Assembly (NCBI RefSeq): GCF_000018025.1
Contig: NC_009831.1
Location: 1,612,001 to 1,676,000, forward strand
Direction: 5' to 3'
DNA length: 64,000 bases
From: Shewanella sediminis HAW-EB3
GTDB taxonomy: Bacteria; Pseudomonadota; Gammaproteobacteria; Enterobacterales; Shewanellaceae
This document shows positions 43,398 to 53,015 of this stretch, piece after piece. Positions within the stretch are counted from its first letter, which is position 1. Every line of letters starts with the position of its first letter. The translations under genes were made by a program, and so were the position numbers. Below the pieces are notes generated by a model. It had not been told where the DNA came from and searched no databases. It worked only from the letters and a program-made list of their open reading frames with translations.

Positions 43398-44846
43398 ATG
43401 GAGTTAATATTGGGGGACGTCCCGTGGATTGTGGTGCTGATCATCTTACCTTTAATGGGGGGCATGGCTTGCTTCCTGTTCCCGATAATATCTAAATCAC
43501 TGGGTCTGCTTATTTCGCTGGCAGTTGTCGCTTGTGTGTGGGGGCTGGGTTGGCAACTGAGCGAGGAGGGGGCGCAGCGTTACGCCGTTGGTGGCTGGGG
43601 CGCCCCCCTGGGTATCGACCTTTACGCCGATGGGCTGAGTCTGCTTATGGTGGCGGTGTCGGCCTTGGTGGGATTGGGTATCAGCGTCTATTCCAGCGGT
43701 TATTTCAGTCGCGATAAAGCGAACCATTTTTGGCCGCTATGGTTGTTCCTGTGTGGAGCACTGAATGCACTGTTTCTATCTTCTGATATCTTCAATCTCT
43801 ATGTCACACTGGAATTGCTGGGATTGACGGCAGTGGCCCTTGTGGCATTGGCCAATGGGGCGGAAGCCCTGACCTCAGCCATGCGTTATCTGCTGGTCAA
43901 CCTGATGGGCTCCCTGTTTTACCTGCTGGGTGTTGCCTTTCTTTATCACAGTTTTGGCAGTCTGGATATTGCAATACTGGCGCAACGGGCGGAGCCGTCG
44001 CCTGCAGTGTGGGCGGCGGTAGGATTGATAAGTACCGGCCTGCTTCTTAAGACTGCGCTTTTCCCTATGCATTTCTGGTTACCGGCAGCTCATGCCTGTG
44101 CTCCGGCGCCGGTGAGTGCACTGTTGTCCGCATTGGTGGTCAAGGCTTCCTTCTATATTCTGCTGCGCATGTGGCTGGAGATCTTTCCAATGGTCGGTAC
44201 TTCATTCGCTCAGTTACTGGGGTTGCTTGGCGCGGCGGCAGTCCTTTGGGGCGGGATCCAGGCACTGCGACAGACACGACTTAAATTGCTTATTGCCTAC
44301 TCGACGGTATCGCAGCTAGGTTATCTGTTTTTGGCTTTTCCGTTGGGGATAAGTATTGCCTGGAAGGGAGCGCTATATATGTTGCTGTCTCATGCTGTGG
44401 CCAAAGCGGCAATGTTCATGGCGGCGGGAAATATACTGGCTGCCGGAGGAGATGATCGCATCGCGGCTCTCTCTTCGATAGCACAGCGTCTGCCCCTTAC
44501 TTTGACAGCATTTGCCCTCGCGGGGATCAGTATTATGGGTCTACCGCCTAGTGGCGGGTTCATCGCCAAGTGGTTATTGCTGGAGGCATCAATACAGTCG
44601 GGGCAGTGGTGGTGGGGAGTTATTCTCCTTCTCGGCGGGTTACTGGCCGCTGCTTATGTTTTTAAGGTCGTAGGTCATGTGTTTACCCAAGCCGAGCAGA
44701 CACTCGAGGCCCGAGATGTGCCGGCCAGAATGGAGTGGACCGCTCTGGGGCTGGCATTGGTGGTTATCTTTTTGGGGCTGTTCGCTTCCTGGCCGTTGGC
44801 GCTGATGGAGATTGGTTCCCCCTTTGGCGAAGGAGGTACCGGATGA
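43398..44846 (+). CDS. mrpD: Antiporter subunit D (NuoN/NuoM-like), first copy
   Basis: 482-aa inner-membrane proton-channel subunit of the Proton_antipo_M family with about 14 helices. Key features are the TM5 glutamate region (FNLYVTLELLGLTAVALVAL), TM7 lysine neighbourhood (LLKTALFPMHFWLPAAHACAPAPVSALLSALVVKASFYILLRMW) and the conserved RLKLLIAYSTVSQLGYL. The ATG at 43398 is taken because it follows mrpC directly and starts the first helix. The stop overlaps the next start (ATGA), a coupled pair. Confidence 0.9.
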   Translation: MELILGDVPWIVVLIILPLMGGMACFLFPIISKSLGLLISLAVVACVWGLGWQLSEEGAQRYAVGGWGAPLGIDLYADGLSLLMVAVSALVGLGISVYSSGYFSRDKANHFWPLWLFLCGALNALFLSSDIFNLYVTLELLGLTAVALVALANGAEALTSAMRYLLVNLMGSLFYLLGVAFLYHSFGSLDIAILAQRAEPSPAVWAAVGLISTGLLLKTALFPMHFWLPAAHACAPAPVSALLSALVVKASFYILLRMWLEIFPMVGTSFAQLLGLLGAAAVLWGGIQALRQTRLKLLIAYSTVSQLGYLFLAFPLGISIAWKGALYMLLSHAVAKAAMFMAAGNILAAGGDDRIAALSSIAQRLPLTLTAFALAGISIMGLPPSGGFIAKWLLLEASIQSGQWWWGVILLLGGLLAAAYVFKVVGHVFTQAEQTLEARDVPARMEWTALGLALVVIFLGLFASWPLALMEIGSPFGEGGTG

Positions 44847-46339
44847 ATTGGAGTACGGCCCTGCCATTGTTGGTCCTCGGCAGCTCTCTCATACCGGGAT
44901 TGATGATCTTCTTTTTGTCCGAGGAGCATGTTGTTGCCCGCACAGCGCTTAATTTGGCCAGTGCGTTACTTAAAATAGTGCTGATTGGGGGAATGTTTTG
45001 GGGCATGTTACACGGCTACCATTACGAGTCACGCCTACCGCTACTGCCTGGACTCGATTTGGTACTGCGTGCCGAACCACTGTCGATGCTTTTCGTGCTG
45101 CTTTCCGCCGGATTGTGGCTGGTTACTACCGTTTATGCCATTGGTTATCTGGAGGAGTCACCTTACCGCAGCCGCTTTTTCGGCTTCTTCAGTCTGTGTG
45201 TAACGGCTACTGTCGGTATTGCTCTGGCGGGCAACCTGATGACCTTCTTGGTGTTTTATGAACTATTGACCCTGTGCACTTATCCGTTGATCGTACATCG
45301 CGGAACCGAGGTGGCGCGAAGAGCTGGCAGAATTTATCTGACCTATACTATCGCCGGTGGTGCATTGCTGCTGCTGTCGTCGGTGTGGCTCTATACCCTT
45401 GCCGGCACCCTGGAGTTTACGGCTCGCGGGTTCCTGTCTGGTCTCGATACCTCTCTGCACCCAACACTAATGTTAATCTTCGCATTGTTGATCGCCGGGC
45501 TGGGTGTAAAAGCGGCATTGCTTCCCCTGCATGGCTGGCTACCTCTGGCTATGGTGGCACCGGCACCGGTGAGTGCATTGCTGCATGCCGTGGCCGTGGT
45601 GAAGGCGGGGGCATTCGGTATTGTACGGGTCGTTTACGATGTGTATGGCATTGAGTTTGCCACTGGTTTGGGGGTGACATTACCTTTGACGATACTGGCT
45701 GCCGCAACTATTATTTACGGTTCGCTGCGGGCCTTGTTTCAGGATGAACTGAAGCGTCGGCTTGCGTTCTCTACGGTCAGCCAGGTGTCATACATAGTGC
45801 TAGGCATCGCGGTTGCCGGTCCCGTCGCGACTATTGGCGGTCTGATCCATCTGGTGCATCAGGGAGTACAGAAAATCACCCTGTTTTTTTGCGCAGGAAA
45901 CCTCGCAGAGACGCTGGGAATTCACAAGATCAGTGAGATGAATGGAGTCGGTTGGCGCATGCCGTGGACCATGTCAGCATTCACGATTGGTGCCTTTGGT
46001 ATGATAGGGGCGCCGCCGCTGGCAGGTTTTTTCAGCAAGTGGTATCTCGGACGAGGGGCATTGGATGCCGGGCAAGACTGGGTGATATTGATTCTGGCAG
46101 GTAGCAGTATACTCAATGCTGCCTACTTTCTGCCGATATTGTATATCGCTTGGTTTAAGAAGCCTCCCGACAGCTGGCCGGCAGAACGTACTTTCGGACG
46201 CCAAGAGACAGCGTGGGCGTTACTGCTTCCCCCATTGGTTACCGCTTTAATGACATTGGTTCTGGGGCTGTTAGCATCTGCGCCGTTTGGCCTATTGGAA
46301 TGGGCTCGTTTAATTGTGAACCGAGGACTCGCGCAGTGA
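44843..46339 (+). CDS. Antiporter subunit, MrpA/MrpD-like (NuoL/M family), second copy
   Basis: 498-aa Proton_antipo_M subunit with about 14 helices. It carries FLVFYELLTLCTYPLIVHRG (TM5 Glu), VKAALLPLHGWLPLAMVAPAPVSALLHAVAVVKAGAFGIVRVVY (TM7 Lys region) and RRLAFSTVSQVSYIVLGI. AGGAGG precedes the ATG at 44843 and the start overlaps the previous stop. It could take the place of the NuoL-like part of MrpA; the C-terminal extensions of MrpA are encoded separately here (DUF4040 and MnhB genes). Confidence 0.88.
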   Translation: MNWSTALPLLVLGSSLIPGLMIFFLSEEHVVARTALNLASALLKIVLIGGMFWGMLHGYHYESRLPLLPGLDLVLRAEPLSMLFVLLSAGLWLVTTVYAIGYLEESPYRSRFFGFFSLCVTATVGIALAGNLMTFLVFYELLTLCTYPLIVHRGTEVARRAGRIYLTYTIAGGALLLLSSVWLYTLAGTLEFTARGFLSGLDTSLHPTLMLIFALLIAGLGVKAALLPLHGWLPLAMVAPAPVSALLHAVAVVKAGAFGIVRVVYDVYGIEFATGLGVTLPLTILAAATIIYGSLRALFQDELKRRLAFSTVSQVSYIVLGIAVAGPVATIGGLIHLVHQGVQKITLFFCAGNLAETLGIHKISEMNGVGWRMPWTMSAFTIGAFGMIGAPPLAGFFSKWYLGRGALDAGQDWVILILAGSSILNAAYFLPILYIAWFKKPPDSWPAERTFGRQETAWALLLPPLVTALMTLVLGLLASAPFGLLEWARLIVNRGLAQ

Positions 46340-47649
46340 ACGGCATAGTGAGTGCCTTTCTGCTTGTATCGGCACTGGTGTTGCCGCTGTTGCTGGCGTT
46401 TCCGGCATTGCATCGTCGTCTGCCCTGGCCTGTACATATTGCCCTGTTGCCAGCGGTTGCTCTGGTGTTTATCCCTGTAGATTATTGTATTGAACTGCCT
46501 TGGTTTCAGTTGGGATCAGGGCTGGGTCTCGATGCGGGGTCTCGCTGGTGGTTGGCGATATCAGTAGTGGTGTGGGGCGTTGCGGCAACCTCTTTGCACG
46601 CTCCGGATGGGCGTGATGTTTATCATCCTCAGACAAGCTTGTTTCTGTTATCTTTGGCGGGGCAGCTGGGCGCGATTCTGGCGACGGATTTGGTCTGTTT
46701 CTTCGCGTTCACGACCCTGATGGGGTATGCGTGTATTGGCCTGTTGCTTGCCGATGCAGATGAGTCGACTCGTCGCGCCGGACGGGTATACCTGGTGTTG
46801 CTGATCTTCGCGGATATTATCCTGTTTGAGGCTATGGTGATGGCCGAAGCGATAACTGAAGATCTGGGTTTCGCAATCCTGGCTCACGCAGTGTCGCTAA
46901 CCAAATCCTCAGATCTCTATCTGTCGATAGTGATTGTTGGCTTCGCCCTCAAGGTGGGTTTATGGCCGTTACACATATGGCTGCCATTGGCCTATGCCTC
47001 TGCTCGCCCCGCAACGGCACTGCTGTTGTGGGTTGGTCCCGTCGCAACCGGCTTGCTTGGCATCGTACGCTGGCTGCCTCTGGGTGAGATGGCTGCGCCG
47101 ATGCCGGGGATCTTGCTCCAGGCCGTTGGCGCAGTCACAATCCTTTATGTCATACTTTTTGGTTTTATGCGGGCACAACGCAAACAGCTACCAGCCTATG
47201 TTGCCATCATAGTGACGGGAAGCTTCGTTATGGGCTTGGGGGCTGGTTTGAGCGATCCTGCCTTATGGAACAGGTATGGAGATTTGGCCCCTATCTTCAT
47301 TTTTACAGTTGGATTGGGATTGGCGATTATGATCGTCAGTTTCGAATGCTATAAGGCGAAGGGCAAGGTGTCCGGGTCGAAGAGGGCTGACCGGACAGCA
47401 CTGGAGATGGAGCACTGGTTTAAAGCTTTCATTCGCTGGGGGCGGCGGACAGGAACCGATACTTTACCGAAATTCCGCGCTTCATGGCTTGCCAGATGGG
47501 ATGAGCTCTGGCAAAAACGTGTATGGCAAAGAGCGTTCGACGCCGGTGAATACTTTTTGCAGCGTTGGTCAATTGCGGTCACTCTGTTTTTGCTGTTAGT
47601 TATCGTGACTGTGGTACTTTTGCTGCTGGATGCCAGGTCGGTTCTGTAG
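46336..47649 (+). CDS. Third NuoN-like antiporter-type membrane subunit, divergent
   Basis: 437-aa polytopic membrane protein. The GTG at 46336 overlaps the previous stop. The core is recognisably of the Proton_antipo_M type (LVCFFAFTTLMGYACIGLLLADADESTRRAGRVYL; LKVGLWPLHIWLPLAYASARPATALLLWVGPVATGLLGIVRWLPL) but several usual ionisable positions look replaced: the segment after TM7 reads RPATALLLWVGP instead of APVSALLHA, and the KRLLAYSTISQ block is RKQLPAYVAIIVTGS. It may be a structural or non-translocating subunit. Last gene of the operon; ends with an extra C-terminal helix. Confidence 0.75.
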   Translation: MNGIVSAFLLVSALVLPLLLAFPALHRRLPWPVHIALLPAVALVFIPVDYCIELPWFQLGSGLGLDAGSRWWLAISVVVWGVAATSLHAPDGRDVYHPQTSLFLLSLAGQLGAILATDLVCFFAFTTLMGYACIGLLLADADESTRRAGRVYLVLLIFADIILFEAMVMAEAITEDLGFAILAHAVSLTKSSDLYLSIVIVGFALKVGLWPLHIWLPLAYASARPATALLLWVGPVATGLLGIVRWLPLGEMAAPMPGILLQAVGAVTILYVILFGFMRAQRKQLPAYVAIIVTGSFVMGLGAGLSDPALWNRYGDLAPIFIFTVGLGLAIMIVSFECYKAKGKVSGSKRADRTALEMEHWFKAFIRWGRRTGTDTLPKFRASWLARWDELWQKRVWQRAFDAGEYFLQRWSIAVTLFLLLVIVTVVLLLLDARSVL

Positions 47650-47857
47650 GGAGGGATATCACATAAACTTTTTTCGTAAGTAGACACGATTTAAGAGAAA
47701 AATAGGAGCCGATCAACAATGAAGTGCTCCCTGAACGCATCAGTTCTGCTAGAGTAGAGCTAATAAAAAGTGAAAATCAACAGTGTGCGATAACAGAAGT
47801 TAAGTGGCACTGACTAACAGGTAATAATAGTACTCCACACAAGATGAAGCTATAGAG

Positions 47858-48253
47858 ATGAATATGGAAATCATTTGGTTTGTAATTATGGCTATTTTAA
47901 TTCCGTTGGCGGGTTTTATCGGTTTCTCGGTACAGGTGAGAAGCATGAAAAAGCTGCGGTTTGAGAATGATAAATTGACGTTAGAAAATTTAGCGTTGAG
48001 GGCTGCTCAACAAGATGCGACCAACTCTTCCGTTACCCCAATCAATACAGCCAGGCAGGCTATACAAGGAGGCAATACACAAGGAGTCGACGATATAAGC
48101 CAGTCAGAGGAATCGATAGAGGAAGATGTCGAAGATTTTCTGTCAGACATAGATTGGAGAGATAAGTTAATTCAGATTGGTACGCTTTTTCTTCTCTGTT
48201 ACTTCCTCTATGACATCTATAGACTGGGAACCTGGTTGTATTCATTGATCTAA
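47858..48253 (+). CDS. Small membrane protein with N- and C-terminal helices
   Basis: 131-aa predicted inner-membrane protein. An N-terminal helix (IIWFVIMAILIPLAGFIGFSV) is followed by a coiled-coil-like stretch (MKKLRFENDKLTLENLALRAAQQ) reminiscent of PspB-like proteins, then an acidic linker (SQSEESIEEDVEDF) and a C-terminal helix (LIQIGTLFLLCYFLYDIYRLGTWLYSL). No family is established. Located after the antiporter operon with a 208-bp gap and a base composition like the surrounding chromosome, so probably unrelated. Confidence 0.6.
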   Translation: MNMEIIWFVIMAILIPLAGFIGFSVQVRSMKKLRFENDKLTLENLALRAAQQDATNSSVTPINTARQAIQGGNTQGVDDISQSEESIEEDVEDFLSDIDWRDKLIQIGTLFLLCYFLYDIYRLGTWLYSLI

Positions 48254-48332
48254 TTGATGAAACACTTTGCCTGCAACATCGGCGTATAACTTGATGGTTA
48301 GCTATGGCTTTTTGAACTTTTGGGAGTTGGAG

Positions 48333-48698
48333 TCAATAGAGCGAGTTGGTTTGTTGACCAATCATATTGCTATGTTTCTCAGTGTTTGGGACTTTATTGA
48401 GGATAGGTAGCAATTGTGGGAATTGAACACTGGCAGTTTTAATAATAAATAGAGTCAGGTTTTCAACATCATTACGCCGCTCCGGAAGCCGTTCTGCACA
48501 ATGTGCCATTGCAATTAAGCATTGGATTTTCGGGGTGTGTTCCGTTGACTCATTTAAGGCAAATCGAGAAATGAAATTTGCTATGGTTGATACAGGAACG
48601 TATTCAAATATTGTTGTGATATTCAAATCGTCAGTGATGAAGTCTTCGAGGTATAATGAAAGTTGGCTAATCTTATATTGACGTTGAAATAGATTCAT
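48333..48698 (-). CDS. Hypothetical protein next to the AraC regulator
   Basis: 121-aa predicted helical protein (ISQLSLYLEDFITDDLNITTIFEYVPVSTIANFISRFAL, CLIAMAHCAERLPERRNDVENLTLFIIK). No signal peptide, no membrane segment and no known motif. It lacks a clear ribosome-binding site, so the start is uncertain. Same strand as the AraC-type gene and 90 bp downstream of it, hence possibly co-transcribed. Confidence 0.4.
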   Translation of the reverse strand: MNLFQRQYKISQLSLYLEDFITDDLNITTIFEYVPVSTIANFISRFALNESTEHTPKIQCLIAMAHCAERLPERRNDVENLTLFIIKTASVQFPQLLPILNKVPNTEKHSNMIGQQTNSLY

Positions 48699-48788
48699 TT
48701 GCTGTTTGGTCCACTGTTAATTATGGAGGCTTGACGCGTTACGGTTAATTTTGTTCGACGGCTGAACTGGATAAGTATTAGCTGGATA

Positions 48789-49763
48789 TTACCTGAATAG
48801 ATGAGTGTTAGCTTTAACGTACTCTCTTGGTGGGAGACCGGTAATATTTACAAATAGCCGGGTAAAATTACTTAAATCTGTATATCCACACTCATAAGCG
48901 GTTCTCTTTACGCACCCCTTATTTCTGATTAGATTTTGACGTGCTCTTGAAAACTTAACACTCTTTATTATTGCGGTCGGTTTTTTTCCTGCAGAACATA
49001 ATTTTCGTTGGAGGTTTCGTTCGGAAATGCCGATTAATGAGGATAATGATTTTAAGTTCAATGTATTAACATCAATAGTATTTGCGGCTGCAGTAACTTG
49101 ATCTATGAGGGTTAGATTGGGTAATTCGATGGTTCTCGATTCAGGTTCATAAGTCTCTCGTTCCGGTTTTCTAACCAGAATTGACATATGGTTACTTTCA
49201 AACTCTACATTTTCAAAAATATCAACGTATTTGGCATAATGACTCCTTTCAAATGGGAGTTTAACGCTGAGTATGTCTTTGCCGGAGGCCGCTTCATTTT
49301 CAACTAAGAGCTCAAGCATGAAGCTGTAAAGATAGATGTCGCAATATTTCGAGCTGGACGACATGAGGCTGGGGCGCTTAGATACTAATTCGATTTCAGT
49401 TTTAGAATGAATGATTTTCCAATCAACGCTGGCAGATTTATTTGGGAATGTATTTAAGAGTCCATTCAATATTTGGGCACTACTGCTGGTATCTCTTAAA
49501 TGCTGACTTAAATAAGGGATGAATCGCCGCTTGATGAAAGGGAGTAGCTCCACGAAAAAGATATTGTTGTCTGAATTATTCTCAATCGTATTCAGTAGTT
49601 CTAAAAGTACGTTATACCCGATAAGGTCGAAGTCATTTAAATGTTTCAGGTGATGATAATCTTCTGGTATTGCAAAACCAGTAACTTCACAATATTCAAT
49701 GACTAACTTAGTCATCACAGCAGGTAAAACCCTATATTTTATCATTGTGAATATGCCCGCCAA
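48789..49763 (-). CDS. AraC-family transcriptional regulator
   Basis: 324-aa regulator. The C-terminal ~85 residues hold two helix-turn-helix motifs: LNLKSLSSLIGISERNLQRKLCSAGKKPTAIIKSVKFSRARQNLI and VKRTAYECGYTDLSNFTRLFVNITGLPPREYVKA, the AraC signature. The N-terminal ~230 residues are of the Arabinose_bd/OruR-like type and should bind an effector; which one is unknown. The gene is divergent from dmsEFABG with a 266-bp shared region, which makes it a candidate regulator of DMSO respiration or of its own regulon. Confidence 0.85.
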   Translation of the reverse strand: MAGIFTMIKYRVLPAVMTKLVIEYCEVTGFAIPEDYHHLKHLNDFDLIGYNVLLELLNTIENNSDNNIFFVELLPFIKRRFIPYLSQHLRDTSSSAQILNGLLNTFPNKSASVDWKIIHSKTEIELVSKRPSLMSSSSKYCDIYLYSFMLELLVENEAASGKDILSVKLPFERSHYAKYVDIFENVEFESNHMSILVRKPERETYEPESRTIELPNLTLIDQVTAAANTIDVNTLNLKSLSSLIGISERNLQRKLCSAGKKPTAIIKSVKFSRARQNLIRNKGCVKRTAYECGYTDLSNFTRLFVNITGLPPREYVKANTHLFR

Positions 49764-49830
49764 TAAGTTAACTATATATATGATGTCAGCAGTTTTATTC
49801 TAACACCAGCGGAAACAATTATTAAGCACT

Positions 49831-49854
49831 GTGATAAATAAAACAAGTTATCAC
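49831..49854. promoter_or_regulatory. Inverted repeat in the AraC/dmsE intergenic region
   Basis: GTGATAA (49831-49837) and TTATCAC (49848-49854) separated by 10 bp. It resembles a Crp-type dyad (TGTGA-N6-TCACA) but the spacing is too long for a standard site. A looser TTGAT-N4-GTCA half-dyad lies ~40 bp further on, near the region where an Fnr/Crp site for dmsE would be expected. Function is inferred. Confidence 0.3.
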
Positions 49855-50029
49855 GGAGTTTATTAAGTGAATTTCTTTTATCTGTTATATCAGTCATTGA
49901 TTAAGGTCACTATTGTCGTTTTGTGCCAAGTACTTTACCTATTTCAATGAATGTTGAAGATATATAATTTTCTGGTATTAAACACTTTTATTAAGCGCTA
50001 ACTATCAAAATAATAATTAAGGTAACTTT

Positions 50030-50980
50030 ATGAAATGGTATCAAATTACCATGCGACTGCTCAGTGTTGTTATATGCTTGAGTGTTTCATCTGGAGTCAG
50101 TTCGACTCCTTGGAATGATTTAACGGAAGGTGTATTAACTGAGCTGTTGATGCAGAAATTTTCTGAAGGGAAGTATTCCAAAAAAGGCGCCGACTCCTGT
50201 CTTATGTGTCATAAGAAGAGTGATACCGTCATGGCTATCTTCGATGGTGTTCATGGCAAGATGAATCACGCCGATGCTCCTATGGCAGGCCTGCAATGCG
50301 AAGCCTGTCATGGCCCGCAGGGCAAGCATAACAGGGGCGGAAAGGAGCCGATGATTGCGTTTGGCAAAGAGAGCAAGCTTTCTGCCGAAAGTAAAAACAG
50401 TGTCTGTCTGGGCTGTCACAACGATCCTGAGCAGATGGCTTGGCATAGCAGCAACCATAATCTCAATGAAGTGGCCTGCAGCGATTGCCATCAGCTGCAT
50501 GCCGCCAAAGATCCTGTGCTCGACAAGCTCAGTGTCAACGATAGCTGCACCAGCTGTCACGCCCAGGCAAAAGCCGATATGAACAAGCGCTCATCTCACC
50601 CGCTGAAATGGGACCAGATGACCTGTATCGATTGTCACTCTCCTCACGGCTCCATGAGCGAAAGTGCCCTGAATAAACCGACAATTAATGACACCTGCTA
50701 TTTATGTCACAGTGAGAAGCGTGGACCGGTTTTATGGGAACACGCACCGGTTACCGAGAACTGTGTTACCTGTCATAACCCCCATGGCAGCGTCAACGAA
50801 GGCATGCTGAAGAGCCGTGCGCCTCAACTCTGTCAGCAGTGTCATGCGCCCGATGGTCATGCCAGCCGAGTGGTGCAGGAACCGGGAATGGATGCCTTCG
50901 GCGGTGGTAAGAGTTGCTTGAACTGTCATAGCAAGATCCATGGTTCTAACCATCCATCAGGCAGCCTGCTGCAGCGCTAA
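50030..50980 (+). CDS. dmsE: Periplasmic decaheme c-type cytochrome DmsE (MtrA family)
   Basis: 316-aa secreted cytochrome with signal peptide (1-25). Ten CxxCH heme motifs are countable: CLMCH, CEACH, CLGCH, CSDCH, CTSCH, CIDCH, CYLCH, CVTCH, CQQCH, CLNCH. This is the MtrA/DmsE pattern. In Shewanella, DmsE accepts electrons from CymA and, within the DmsF barrel, passes them across the outer membrane to DmsAB. First gene of dmsEFABG, 14 bp before dmsF. It is divergent from an AraC-type gene. Confidence 0.95.
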   Translation: MKWYQITMRLLSVVICLSVSSGVSSTPWNDLTEGVLTELLMQKFSEGKYSKKGADSCLMCHKKSDTVMAIFDGVHGKMNHADAPMAGLQCEACHGPQGKHNRGGKEPMIAFGKESKLSAESKNSVCLGCHNDPEQMAWHSSNHNLNEVACSDCHQLHAAKDPVLDKLSVNDSCTSCHAQAKADMNKRSSHPLKWDQMTCIDCHSPHGSMSESALNKPTINDTCYLCHSEKRGPVLWEHAPVTENCVTCHNPHGSVNEGMLKSRAPQLCQQCHAPDGHASRVVQEPGMDAFGGGKSCLNCHSKIHGSNHPSGSLLQR

Positions 50981-50994
50981 TAGGGAGCAATATC

Positions 50995-53001
50995 ATGAGA
51001 TTTAAACTCAATATCATCACAGTGTCGTTGCTGGCCGTTTCAGGTTCGGCGATGGCGACAAACTTCGGTGTCGGTAACGCCAATACTGACTCGATCAATT
51101 TTGATAAGTATGAATGTAAACGCTGTGTCTCAAGTGATGGCTACCGCGGTGAGGTCTCGGTCTCGGCGGGTTATAACTCGGTGGATGATATCCATGCGGG
51201 TAATGCGCTGGGAAGTGCCGAAGATGGTGCTATCGCAGCCGTAAGTGGTGATATCCGCTATCAAAATGAGACCGGGTATCAGGCTCAGATTCAGGCTCAT
51301 CAGTTAGGCATGGATAACGGCTTTGCCAACATCAAGGTCGGAAAGTCAGGGCTATATGAGCTGGAGTTGGATTATCAGTCGCTTAAGAGTTATCAGGCGG
51401 GCGATGTGCAGAGTCAGCTTTGGCATAATGATGGGATGCTAACCCCCAGCGCCTACACCAATGAGTTTGATCTGGCGCTAAAGCGTGAGAAGTCGGCGAT
51501 AGGCTTTAACTATGGAGAGGGGGTTTATAACACCTTCATCCGTTATAGCCAGGAGGAGAAGACGGGTCATCAATCGAGCAGCCTGGTCGCCCCGAGTCCG
51601 GTTAACTTTGGCTTGCCTGTCGATGCCACCACTAAGCAGCTCGATGCAGGGGCATCGTTAGCCGGTGATAACTGGTTAACCGAGCTGAGCTATTTTGGTA
51701 GTTACTACAGCAATAACATCAAAGACCTGAGCCTGCCTCATATGAATGATGTCTACTCGGCAACGCCGGATAATGAGGCTCATCAGGTGTCACTATCTGG
51801 CCAGTACCAGCTAAATCGTACCGTGATGAGTGGCCGTCTGGTGACGGGGCGGATGATCCAGGATGACTCGCTTATTCAGATGAGTGGTAATCCGCTGCAG
51901 AGCTGGGATGGGCAGATAGATACCTTGGATGGTCGTTTTGCCGTGACCTCAATGTTGAGCAATCGCCTGCGCTTAGGCGGCAGCGTCGATTACAGCAAGC
52001 GAGATAACAAGAGCTCTGTGTGGGAGTTTACTCAGTACAGCTACAACGGCTTAAGCGGTGCGTTTAAGCAAAATGTTCCTCAGGATATCGAGCGCAACAC
52101 CTATAAGGTCAATGCCAGCTATCGCATCGCCAGTGGTTACCGTCTGCAAGCCGGTTATGACAGGAAAGAGGTCGACCGTAGCTATAGCGAGCGCGAGCAG
52201 ACCAATGAAGATAGCCTGTGGGCCAAATTTAATGTGAGCGCCTTCGACAAGTTCAATGTCAATCTGAAAGCCAGCCATGGCAACCGTGGTGGCTCAGATT
52301 ATGAGGTGAACGAGGTCACCTCCTCTGAGGAGAACGCCTTGATGCGTAAGTACTATCTTGCGGATCGCAAACGTAATGCCGTCGAGCTTAAGGTTAACCA
52401 CACGCCGCTGTCCTGGATGAGTATCGACGTGATCGGCCGTTATGCCAAAGACGATTATGATGCCACCGAGATAGGCCTGACCGAGTTACAAGACTTTGGC
52501 TATGACGTCAATCTTAGCCTGCAGTTTAGCAAGCAGCTGTCGGCTTACGGTTTTGCCGGTCAGCAGTGGATCAACTCGGCTCAAGCCGGTAGCCAGAGCT
52601 TCTCTGCCCCGGACTGGAACGCCGATATCGAAGATGAATTTATCAATATCGGTGCCGGCTTCAGTTATGGCGGCCTGATGCAGGAGAAGATCACCTTAGG
52701 CGGTGATTACCTGTTCAGTAATTCAATCAGTGACACCTCGGTCGGGGGCACCCTCGTCACGGCTGATGCTAGTCAGCCATACGGTGATTACTTCTCCTAT
52801 AACCACAGCGTGCGTATGTATGCCGATTATGCCTTGAGCAAACAGATGGCATTGAAGCTGAGTTATCAATATGAACGATATTACGACACAGATGCGGCTC
52901 AAGTCGCGACGAATGCTGTGCCGGGGCTAACCACGTTAGGTGAGCTTAACCATAACTATAACGCGCACCAAGTGATGCTGTCGTTTAACTACACCCTGTA
53001 A
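50995..53001 (+). CDS. dmsF: MtrB/PioB-family outer-membrane barrel DmsF
   Basis: 668-aa outer-membrane beta-barrel of the decaheme-associated family. Signal peptide at 1-21. Near the mature N-terminus lies Cys41-Lys-Arg-Cys44 (YECKRCVSSDGYRGEVSVSAGY), the CxxC motif conserved in MtrB and required for its folding in Shewanella. The rest is a series of strands with tyrosine-rich borders and a terminal VMLSFNYTL. It ensheathes DmsE to bring electrons to the cell exterior. 14 bp separate it from dmsE and from dmsA. Confidence 0.93.
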   Translation: MRFKLNIITVSLLAVSGSAMATNFGVGNANTDSINFDKYECKRCVSSDGYRGEVSVSAGYNSVDDIHAGNALGSAEDGAIAAVSGDIRYQNETGYQAQIQAHQLGMDNGFANIKVGKSGLYELELDYQSLKSYQAGDVQSQLWHNDGMLTPSAYTNEFDLALKREKSAIGFNYGEGVYNTFIRYSQEEKTGHQSSSLVAPSPVNFGLPVDATTKQLDAGASLAGDNWLTELSYFGSYYSNNIKDLSLPHMNDVYSATPDNEAHQVSLSGQYQLNRTVMSGRLVTGRMIQDDSLIQMSGNPLQSWDGQIDTLDGRFAVTSMLSNRLRLGGSVDYSKRDNKSSVWEFTQYSYNGLSGAFKQNVPQDIERNTYKVNASYRIASGYRLQAGYDRKEVDRSYSEREQTNEDSLWAKFNVSAFDKFNVNLKASHGNRGGSDYEVNEVTSSEENALMRKYYLADRKRNAVELKVNHTPLSWMSIDVIGRYAKDDYDATEIGLTELQDFGYDVNLSLQFSKQLSAYGFAGQQWINSAQAGSQSFSAPDWNADIEDEFINIGAGFSYGGLMQEKITLGGDYLFSNSISDTSVGGTLVTADASQPYGDYFSYNHSVRMYADYALSKQMALKLSYQYERYYDTDAAQVATNAVPGLTTLGELNHNYNAHQVMLSFNYTL

Positions 53002-53015
53002 AAAAGGAAAAACTC

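Noticed and set aside
43497..47687. Many antisense or shifted ORFs within the antiporter operon
   Set aside because: GC-rich DNA yields long spurious frames; all lie inside clear Mrp genes and show repetitive Gln/His/Arg composition.
49831..49854. Canonical Crp site before dmsE
   Set aside because: The GTGATAA/TTATCAC arms are 10 bp apart rather than the 6 bp core spacing of a Crp site, so it is reported only as a dyad of unknown function.
50135..50560. 141-aa antisense ORF within dmsE
   Set aside because: Mirror of the heme-motif codons; dmsE has ten CxxCH motifs, so the antisense frame is a shadow.
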